Shown here: positions 55,276-64,000 of the stretch, in pieces | Numbering within the stretch: position 1 is the first letter of the stretch | Layout: every line of letters starts with the position of its first letter | From: Symsagittifera roscoffensis | Lineage: Eukaryota; Xenacoelomorpha; Acoela; Convolutidae | Direction of reading: 5' to 3' | DNA length: 64,000 nt | Assembly (NCBI RefSeq): GCF_963678635.1 | Contig: NW_026971599.1 | Span: forward strand, 1-64,000 | The notes under the pieces: generated by a model | The model's database searches: none | The model's input: the letters and a program-made list of their open reading frames with translations, nothing else | What the model was told of the DNA's origin: nothing | Position numbers and translations under genes: made by a program

Positions 55276-55685
55276 TGAGTTAGGACCGAAGTGTATAACT
55301 CATAGAGTAATTTCGGATAGGGTACACCGTCTGCTCGTCACGCTATCTTATTTTCGGCCGGATAGATTCGTGCAACTTCTTAGTCTAATACCGATCCTAA
55401 TCTTACTCTTATACTATCTAGTCTCAGGTTGTTTAACTAGTCTCTGCTAGGCTCAATAGATCTAGGGTATACTGGTTTATTGCGGCTGCTGAAGTACTCG
55501 GGAGAGTTCAACTAATTTCTAAGTTAAATTCAAATCTCTCTGGTGCTGAAATTACAAGTAATTTCAGCACTTACAAATAAGTGGATTGTTAGTTAGATGG
55601 ATCATGATTGGTTAATATTAAATACTTTACATTGGTAAAATATCTAATTTATCCAATCATAAAATGTAGTTTAGATCAGGTTCCA
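55276..55685 (-). repeat. Gypsy 5' LTR
   Basis: Matches the 3' LTR at every position I compared. It should hold the promoter; I see no TATA box that I would assign with confidence. The identical LTRs imply a recent insertion or recent gene conversion. Confidence 0.95.
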
Positions 55686-55756
55686 GCTCGGAAAATCATT
55701 TTGGTCGGCCTGAAAAAAAATCCGCCCTCCTCGAGAAAGTCCTAGATCCGCCCCTG
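55686..55756 (-). mobile_element. End of a DNA transposon (hAT-like terminus)
   Basis: On the minus strand the segment begins CAGGGGCGGATCTAGGACTT at 55756, a terminus type common in hAT-like elements, and continues with TCTCGAGGAGGGCGGATTTTT up to the Gypsy LTR. Only this 71-base end is visible. The Gypsy element seems to have inserted into it or joined to it by recombination, because the left flank at 36825 does not continue the sequence. Confidence 0.5.
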
Positions 55757-55811
55757 CTCTAAAGTAGTAGGTTATGATGGACTAATGGATTCATAACCGA
55801 TTACAGTCATA

Positions 55812-55929
55812 AGAAAACAAGTACAATTAATACCAACATACTGGATTGATCGTTTACTTCTATTTTATAAAGAAAACAAGAACAATTAATACCAACATAC
55901 TGAATTGATCGTTTACTTCAATTTTATAC
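55812..55929. repeat. 59 bp tandem repeat, two units
   Basis: Units at 55812-55870 and 55871-55929 begin agaaaacaag and share aattaataccaacatact and attgatcgtttactt with about four differences. Confidence 0.85.
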
Positions 55930-58012
55930 TGAAATTACACATTTTTCAGAGCCAGGCTTTCGAACCAATTTCAGTAAACGGAACTCAAAACTTGAACGTT
56001 GGATTATATATATAAAGACTGAAATTTTGGCTTGTATCAAAATTTTGTTTTCTGTTTTTTTCTTCACTATATTTATTTAATTTGGAAAATTCAAAATTTT
56101 AACTTCAGACAGTTCCTTGACTTTTATTTACAATACCATCTCATTTACAACCCATAATGTACCACTTAGCCCCAAATTGCGCCTGTTCCCCCTTCTCAAC
56201 TCTAAACAAATTAACAACATACAGTTTCACTACCTACATTTTGTTGCCTTAGCAATTTAAAATCACTACAGTTTAAGACCATTTAAGTTATTTGACACCG
56301 TTTCAATCCCAAATGAAAAGAAAATATACTGCAAAGGGGACTTCGGTAAACATCAAAGCATTAAGCGAGAAAAGCTTCGGTAAACATCAAAGCATTTAAA
56401 TCCAGACAACTTTGCGCTAGTTAACTTGCGTAAATTTTGACGGTAATGATTACGCCAATATTTTGGTAAAAATCATTTGAACCAAAAACAGGACAGATGG
56501 GAAGAATCCCTTTTGAAAATTTTCGGCCACTCTTTATAAATAGCTTTCATCTCTCAACTTTTAGGGCTAGTTCTCTCATGATATTAAAGATATTAAAATG
56601 TTTTTTTTTTTGCTATTTTTTTTGTACAAACTTTCCGGGTTTTTAAAAAAAATTAGTCATTTTCAGATGATTGCTAATTTTTTTTTCTTCTATAAGAGCT
56701 AGGTTCAAAGCTTCCAAGCGGAGGTAGTGCTCTGTAAGAAGTTTCACCTGTTGTTGATGAAAAATGTCTTCTAACACTCTTCCTCTGCGCTCGATATGTC
56801 CTTTTTCTTTGCCGTTTCTAGTAGTGCAATTGTTCTAGTGTTTCTGTGTCTTTTTGTTTTTTGTTCAAGAGTTTGTGGCTTTTGAAGGTTGTGTTAATTT
56901 TCCTGACGAACGCAAATGGTAGAAATTCCCCAAAATTTTTTTGATGAAATGTGAAGGACTTTGAGTTAAAGAATTCCCGGCTCAAAGTTATTTTTACTTC
57001 TGATCCAAGGGAAGATATAACTTGAATATCAATTTTTTGTCTGCCTACTCTTAGCGCATTCCATTGAATTTTTTGAGTTCTGCTTTTTGGGAGGCTGATT
57101 CTTTGTCGTCGTATCGTTTTTGATCTGCCAGGTTTCTTTCCAACCTAGCGTTTTTTGACCTTCAGTTTTATTGCTCTCTGGGGCTTTTTCGAAGATAAGC
57201 GCAGCCGTGGAAATGTTTTCCATGGGGTGAGCAGATAATATAGATCGATAGTCTCCTTAGCTATGGTTGCTAATTGGAAAAGATTGCTCTTATTTTCCCA
57301 CGGAATTGGAAGATCGATTGCATGATTCTGCCAGAATTGGGGAATTCCTCTCACGCTCGTTTCATTTTTTCTTGACTGCCTCATGATAAAATAACCCAAT
57401 GCTGAAGCTAACTCAATTTAAAGAAATAGGAAGAAGTTAAAATAATGAATTACTTAGTCATTAAAACTTTAGATAAAAAGTGAACAAGGTTACTCCGAAG
57501 GAATGGATTAGATTGAAGACCAGGCTAAGACCTATTAAAAGACAAGTTTATGGAAGTGATATAAAATCAGATTTTCCCATCGAGAAAAACGTTTTTGACG
57601 AAAAACTTCGAAATAAAGTTTATAAAAAAAGATAGTTAAATTTTTGTGGATTTCAGTTTTTTAGTAGTGGAAAATTAGGTAGTGAAAAATATCCTGATAA
57701 ATTGGCTGAAGTTAAAGTATAGGACGTCATTGCACGAACTCTCTACGCTGATTTACTGCTCGTTTTTGATGAGAGACTAAATAAGGAGGTTATCTTTTCC
57801 TCCTCAATATTTGCATGCATTACCCTCAAAGTTTTTTTGCTACATAGAGAGCATCTTATAAAAGAGAACAAAATAATTGCTAATTTTTGTGATAAAAAAG
57901 ATGCTCAGAACAAAAGTCTGTTTAATTTCAAATTTGCAAGAAAAGTCCAATGCAACACTTCAAGATTTGATTTTATAGTTTTGTTTTGATTCCCTTTTGT
58001 TGGAGGTTAAGA
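55930..58012. other. Mostly non-coding; one ATG-less open frame
   Basis: A 22-base word starting cttcggtaaacatcaaagca is repeated at 56341 and 56375. On the minus strand 57144-56821 is open for 108 codons with no methionine, with readable stretches such as KIDIQVISSLGSEVKITLS and FGEFLPFAFVRKI. An overlapping 84-codon frame with ATG lies at 57145-57399. These could be exons of an unknown gene, but chance frames of this length are expected a few times in such DNA. The rest shows nothing. Confidence 0.3.
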
Positions 58013-58348
58013 TTATATCCCATTTGCTACATATGTTTCATCAAATATTGTTGAGACAAAGCCATAGCCCCAAGTTAATGCTGTAGCAAATATTGGCAAA
58101 AGTATTGCGAAGATCATAACTTTTTTGCGAAACACACGCGTGAATTTAATCTTGTACTCAAAGGGCTGACAAAGCGCAACGTATCTTTCGTAGGCCACCA
58201 ACACTACATAATTGGCAGTTTGAATGAAAATAAACTCATAAATTAAAAGCAAGTAGTACGCATTTTTATTGTTCCATAGATGAAACTCATCGTAATTCAG
58301 TTCAAATTTGCACTCGAAGAAAACTAAGGAAGCAGATTCGCTTTTCAT
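58013..58348 (-). pseudogene. GPCR (rhodopsin-type) fragment, TM3-TM4
   Basis: 111 codons holding a cysteine before TM3, a TM3 (YYLLLIYEFIFIQTANYVVL), the ERY form of the DRY motif followed by VALCQPFEYKIKF, and a TM4 (VMIFAILLPIFATALTWGYG). These are the hallmarks of a class A receptor, likely one of a lineage-specific chemoreceptor-type family. TM1-2 should lie at higher coordinates, but the tandem duplication starts 118 bases away. TM5-7 should lie below 58013, but the frame ends in TAA without a good donor. It is either one exon of a split gene or a decayed fragment; I favour the fragment. Confidence 0.65.
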
Positions 58349-58465
58349 TTTTCATAGTTTGCACAAATCTTTACAAAATTTGCCAAATTTTATCGGTTCT
58401 TCATTATTTGTATTTTTTTTTGTATATTCCCTTCTTGATTTCTTAGCACCATGGGATGGATAACA

Positions 58466-61400
58466 TGAATCAGGAAGGCTCGAATATTTTCCGATGGAAA
58501 ATTTAGAATAACTACTTTCCAAAAGCAGTCAGAAAAAATACTGCTCACATATCAGGGCGTAGCCCTGAGTATTTTGACAGCTTTTTGATTGGTCACAAAC
58601 TGTTTTAGTTAATAATATTTCAATAGAACACAGCTGGGTTGACCAAAAGTTGCAATCTTAAAACTTTTTTAAAAAGAATCTTACAAATTCTTACAAAAAT
58701 TTTTTAACGTCTCTAAAACTAATACAAGGTAGGGATATTTTCTTTCAAATTAAGCTTTAGGTTTCACCTTATAAGATTGTGCAAGGAAATATTATGTCCA
58801 AAAGTTTGTGTCAGTTTGGAATGATTTCGAATGCAAGATAAATCACGACACTAGATGTTGGAGAAATCATAAGTTTGGGGGGGGGGGGGGGATTCGGCGA
58901 CCCATTGTATCAAGATATGGTATAGATTTCAGGTTGCCCACTCAATATGTTAAGATAGATTATTTAGTCTGTAATTTATTAGAATAGAGAATATAATTTA
59001 TAAGGTTTCAGTGCATGTACAATGATAGTAGAACGTTAGTAAAATGGTAGTTTTGTGGTTTTTCAAGTATTTAGAAAACATTTCTGCCTGTAAAATTCTT
59101 ATTGGTAAAATTCAATAGTGGGATGTGTGTACAGTTTTAAATGAAACCTTTTTAGTACGTTGGTTGGTATTATGGCAAGAAAATCGTGAAAGTTCTGCGA
59201 AAACATAAAATTTTTGTTCATTTTTTTCTGAAAAAAAAAACAACAAAACGCCGATTTGAAAAAGTTGTCAAATTAATCATATTTTGAAAAATCTTTCGGA
59301 CGCATCATTCAAATTCGACTGAGTATTTGTTTAAAAAAGATTCATTTTTTAACTCAATTTCACTATAAATTATTTTCAGTCCAGGAAAGTTTCAACTTAA
59401 AAATTAAAATCGTTCCCGATGATGAGTTTCAGTGAAATATTTCAAAACTTCGTAACAAAATTCCATGTGGATATTCTACCCAATATTTTTGTCAAATAAT
59501 TTTAAAAAAAACGCAAAACTGAATTCCATTATCTAATTTTATCTGGAGCTAGACAATACAATTTCGTTCAAATTTCACACTTCTTGCTAAATTGACGTGA
59601 GCAGTCATTTTTTTCCAGGCTTTTTCTTAAACAATTATCTTTTTTGTTTCATGAGAGAATGTTGAAAGAAGTATTTGATTGAGTTTTTGTTTTTAGTGAA
59701 ACTGGTAGAATTGCTCATTTTTTTGAATTTTGAAGTTTTTCTCTTATTCAACTGTACTAGAACTGAATGATTTTTTTCAATCCTCAAAAAGGCTCTACAA
59801 CAAAAACTGAAGTAACTTTTTGTAAACATTTCAGTAAAACTATGTCTTTAAACCTGATCCTTGATTTCTGTTTCATCAGACGTATCCCAAAATACTAGCT
59901 TTTGCTTGGAACTCATCACTAAAAAAAAGAAAAAAACTAGTTTTAAAACTCTACCCATTAACCGATCATTTTTGTCTTCAAGGCAGGTTTACTTCAGAGG
60001 AAACCTTCCGAAAACTTCTAAAATCTGTATACTTCATCAAATCATAGAAAACAAAATCTCCTATTATTTTCAAATAATTGGCCAAAAACTGATAGTCTTT
60101 CTGTTTAATTTTTTCTTAAGCTACAGCTAGCAAACAAAATCAAGCTAAAATTTTGAATGCCAAATGCTCATGTTTCCTAAATAATCACAATGCATTTCAA
60201 AAATTTTTTCTGAAAATCGTTTTTGGTTTTCCGTGATCTACAATCTTCCAATTGAATCCAACTTTGTTAAAATTTCCGTCAAAAATGACGTTCACATGGA
60301 AACAATATCAATTTAAACTAATCCAAAGCAAGGTTAGCACCAAAAATCCTTCTTTACTCAGAACAAATCGCAAAAAAAAAACTAGTTCAGATAAATCTAT
60401 AGTCTTGCTTTACATCTTTTTTTTTTTTAATTTTTAGATCGGCAAAAAATATATTTTTACATTTTTATATTTTTGTTCATTAGTCTAGTGAAAACATCAA
60501 AATTTTCATTTTTTCTATATCAGTTAGTCTTTTTTGAAATTGTTGGAAGCACGATTTGCGATGCATCATTCTCCAATTAAAAACTTGATAAAAAAAAGTC
60601 AAAAACCTAATCAAAGGTTATAAAATCGGACGATTTTAAATGATATGTTGGCAAAACGGTCCATGTTTTTTGAATATCGAGTAGTTTTATTCACAATTTT
60701 GTATTAAATGCATTTCCACTCAATGTCTCGTTTTATGTTTTTTATCGAAAACTAAACACAACATAGTCCCCATGGAACTGCTGCGAAACGACGAAAGTTT
60801 AAAAAACCTCAAAAATTTAGTCAGAGATTTACACATAATATAACTTGTCCCAAAAGATGAAAGTTTATTTGGAAAAATGTAATAACATTTCATTTCAAAA
60901 ATAACTAAAAAAACTTATCGTAATCGATGAAAATAAGCAAATTAAAATCAATCGGAATCGAGTTTTACATTTTAGTGTAACTTCATCACTTCTGATTTCA
61001 ACCTTTCAACCATTCTGGATCCAGCGTTAATTTTCATCATTTCATGGACTTTCATCAATTTTGATCAATCAATCAGAATTGGGCCCCCCTCCAAATGTTC
61101 TTTTGATATGAACCATTCAAAATAAAGTATTCACAGGTATGATTTTCCCTTAAACTTCAGAATTTCAAATTTTAAAATCAATCAATCATAATAATTGATT
61201 AAATTATTTAGACAAAAAATCATTTATAACCTATCTATTTGACACCCAGGAGATGTGGATAGGAACATGAAAATTCTACTAATTCCATCAATAATTAAAA
61301 CAAATTTTGAAATTTCAAAAGTTTTCTGATTTCCTCTAGTTTAAAATATTGCAGAATACAAAAACCTGAAACTGAAAATATTTTCTTGAAACAAGGAAAC

Positions 61401-61637
61401 TAATTAAAAATAAAAATTTGAAAAAAAGAAGATTCCACTTTATTTCGAGTTTCTAAGGAATTTGAGACGCATTGATTAGCCTTTCAGGCCTGCTTTTTCA
61501 GTTATGATGTCAATAACAAGAATTGAAAACTGATATACCTACGTTTGGTTTGACTTTGCTTATTTTTTAGAATTTGTCAGCAAATTTCACCGAATACGGC
61601 TAAGTCATTGTTTTTAAATTCCGCAGTTGCTCATTCA
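58466..61637. repeat. Tandem duplication, unit 1 (3172 bp)
   Basis: The unit begins tgaatcaggaaggctcgaat and is repeated from 61638 with only a few per cent differences. Early in the unit is a small perfect hairpin, TCAGGGC-GTA-GCCCTGA (58552-58568), and a run of 15 G (58877-58891). I find no gene in it: the longest shared frame (60252-60437, 61 codons) is low-complexity and AT-driven. It may be a large satellite unit or a non-autonomous element in tandem. Confidence 0.9.
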
Positions 61638-64000
61638 TGAATCAGAAAGGCTCGAATATTTTCCGATGGGAAATTTAGAATAACTACTTTCCAAAAGCAG
61701 TCAGAAAAAATACTGCTCACATATCAGGGCGTAGCCCTGAGTATTTTGACATCTTTTGATTGGTCATAAACTGTTTTAGTTAATAATATTTCAATAGAAC
61801 ACAGCTGGGTTGACCAAAAGTTGCAATCTTAAAATTTTTTTAAAAAGAATCTTACAAATTCTTACAAAATTTTTTTAACGTCTCTAAAACTAATACAAGG
61901 TAGGGATATTTTCTTTCAAATCAAACTTTAGGTTTCATCTTATAAGATTGTGCAAGGAAATATTATGTCCAAAAGTTTGTGTCAGTTTGGAATGATTTTG
62001 AATGCAAGATAAATCACGACACTAGATGTTGGAGAAATCATAAGTTTGAGGGGGGGGGGGGGGATTCGGTGACCCATTGTATCAAGATATGGTATAGATT
62101 TCAGGTTGCCCACTCAATATGTTAGGATAGATTATTTAGTCTGTAATTTATTAGAATAGAGAATATAATTTATAAGGTTTCAGTGCATGTACAATGATAG
62201 TAGAACGTTAGTAAAATGGTAGTTTTGTGGTTTTTCAAGTATTTAGAAAACATTTCTGCGCGCGTTATCTTATTGGTAAAATTCAATAGTGGGATGTGTG
62301 TACAGTTTTAAATGAAACCTTTTTAGTATGTTGGTTGGTATTATGGCAAGAAAATGGTGAAAGTTCTGCAAAACATAAAATTTTTGTTCATTTTTTTCTG
62401 AAAAAAAACAACAAAACGCTGATTTGAAAAAGTTGTCAAATTAAACATATTTTGAAAAGTCTTACGGACGCATCATTCAAATTAGACTGAGTATTTGTTT
62501 AAAAAAGATTCATTTTTTAACTCAATTTCACTATAAATTATTTTCAGTCCAGGAAAGTTTCAACTTAAAAATTAAAATCGTTTCCGATGATGAGTTTCAG
62601 TGAAATATTTCAAAACTTTGTAAAAAAATTCCATGTGGATATTCTATCCAATATTTTTGTCAAATAATTAAAAAAAACGCAAAACTGAATTCTATTATCT
62701 AATTTTATCTGGAGCTAGCCAATACAATTTCGTTCAAACTTCACACTTCTTGCTAAATTGACGTGAGCAGTCATTTTTTCTAGGCTTTTTCTTAAACAAT
62801 TATCTTTTTTGTTTCATGAGAGAATGTTGAAAGAAGTATTTGAATGAGTTTTCAAAAAAAGTTTTTGTTTTTAGTGAAACTGGTAGAATTGCTCATTTTT
62901 TTAATTTTTGAAGTTTTTCTCTTATTCAACTGTACTAGAACTGAATGATTTTTTTCAATCCTCAAAAAGGCTCTACAACAAAAACTGAAGTAACTTTTTG
63001 TAAACAATTCAGTAAAACTATGTCTTTAAACCTGATCCTTGATTTCTGTTTCATCAGACGTATCCCAAAATACTAGCTTTTGCTTGGAACTCATCACTAA
63101 AAAAAAAAACTAGTTTTAAAACTCTACCCATTAACCGATCATTTTTGTCTTCAAGGCAGGCTTACTTCAGAGGAAACCTTCCGAAAACTTCTAAAATCTG
63201 TATACTTCATCAAATCAAAGAAAACAAAATCTCCTATTATTTTCAAATAATTGGCCAAAAACTGATAGTCTTTCTGTTTAATTTTTTCTTAAGCTACAGC
63301 TAGCAAACAAAATCAAGCTAAAATTTTGAATGCCAAATGCTCATGTTTCCTAAATAATCACAATGCATTTCAAAAATTTTTTCTGAAAATCGTTTTTAGT
63401 TTTCCGTGATCTACAATCTTCCAATTGAATCCAACTTTGTTAAAATTTCCGTCAAAAATGACGTTCACATGGAAACAATATCAATTTAAACTAATCCAAA
63501 GCAAGGTTAGCACCAAAAATCCTTCTTTACTCAGAACAAATCGCAAAAAAAAAACTAGTTCAGATAAATCTATAGTCTTGCTTTACATCTTTTTTTTTTT
63601 TAATTTTTAGATCGGCAAAAAATATATTTTTACATTTTTATATTTTTGTTCATTAGTCTAGTGAAAACATCAAAATTTTCATTTTTTCTATATCAGTTAG
63701 TCTTTTTTGAAATTGTTGGAAGCACGATTTGCGATGCATCATTCTCCAATTAAAAGCTTGATAAAAAAAGTCCAAAAACCTAATCAAAGGTTATAAAATC
63801 GGACGATTTTAAATGATATGTTGGCAAAACGGTCCATGTTTTTTGAATATCGAGTAGTTTTATTCACAATTTTGTATTAAATGCATTTCCACTCAATGTC
63901 TCGTTTTATGTTTTTTATCGAAAACTAAACACAACATAGTCCCCATGGAACTGCTGCGAAACGACGAAAGTTTAAAAAACCTCAAAAATTTAGTCAGAGA
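61638..64000. repeat. Tandem duplication, unit 2, truncated by window edge
   Basis: Matches unit 1 from 58466 to about 60830 and then leaves the window. Differences include the G run (14 G at 62050-62063), a patch at 62258-62268 (gcgcgcgttatc against cctgtaaaattc) and a short insertion near 62850. Confidence 0.9.

Larger units (their letters stand above)
36826..55685 (-). mobile_element. Ty3/Gypsy element with env and two extra ORFs, about 18.9 kb
   Basis: A minus-strand LTR element. The LTRs 55276-55685 (5') and 36826-37235 (3') are both 410 bp, have TG...CA ends, and show no difference on base-by-base reading. Sense order: PBS, 1.7 kb leader, gag (53584-49934), pol in the -1 frame (50069-45375), 1 kb gap, ATG-less ORFX (44356-43223), env-like gene (43235-40518), unknown ORF (40633-38828), 1.6 kb tail. 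Domain order PR-RT-RH-IN with a GPY/F motif places it in Ty3/Gypsy. Every large frame is intact. The size is two to three times that of ordinary Gypsy elements. An LTR-only relative sits at 14.86 kb. No target-site duplication is seen. Confidence 0.95.

Noticed and set aside
60252..60437. 61-codon frame repeated exactly in both tandem units (also 63425-63610)
   Set aside because: It is identical because the DNA is duplicated. The product is low-complexity, starts in no special context and ends in a T run; I see no sign of selection on a protein.

Overview
This window is AT-rich DNA from a metazoan animal. The evidence is spliced genes with GT-AG introns (a fibrinogen-related gene and a rhodopsin-type GPCR fragment), a decayed BEL/Pao retrotransposon, a Ty3/Gypsy element with an envelope gene, and two wrecks of one reverse-transcriptase family. 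I cannot name the species. The mix fits an aquatic invertebrate such as a tunicate, crustacean or cnidarian.

Layout, left to right. 1-500: end of a tandem repeat of about 300 bp. 2.84-3.01 kb: a fold-back repeat. 3.53-10.69 kb: a BEL/Pao element on the minus strand, with two LTRs and a PBS but a broken pol; each LTR carries a tRNA-like block with Pol III A and B boxes. 10.7-19.8 kb: non-coding repeat terrain with a recurring GCGGAATCCGC-type word, an old duplication and a solo LTR of the Gypsy family (14.86-15.27 kb). 19.8-22.1 kb: a broken reverse transcriptase on the minus strand. 25.1-35.9 kb: a five-exon plus-strand gene for a type II membrane protein with a fibrinogen domain; its 7.7 kb last intron holds a second broken copy of the same reverse transcriptase (31.3-33.9 kb). 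36.83-55.69 kb: a Gypsy element of about 18.9 kb on the minus strand, with 410 bp LTRs that look identical. 55.7-58.5 kb: a DNA-transposon end, short repeats and a GPCR exon. 58.47-64.0 kb: a tandem duplication with a 3.17 kb period, running off the window.

The Gypsy element is the most interesting object. In sense order it has a repeat-structured leader, a 1216-residue Gag, a 1564-residue Pol in the -1 frame (protease, RT, RNase H, integrase with GPY/F motif), a 377-codon open frame with no ATG (ORFX), an envelope-like protein of 905 residues whose start codon overlaps the end of ORFX, and an unrecognised 601-residue ORF overlapping the end of env. All large frames are intact and the LTRs match, so the copy looks young and perhaps active. 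The sense strand of ORFX has only one ATG in any frame over 1.13 kb, followed two codons later by a stop. The frame also opens exactly at a possible splice acceptor. Together these suggest a spliced subgenomic RNA on which ORFX starts without AUG and env is reached by leaky scanning. That is inference, but testable.
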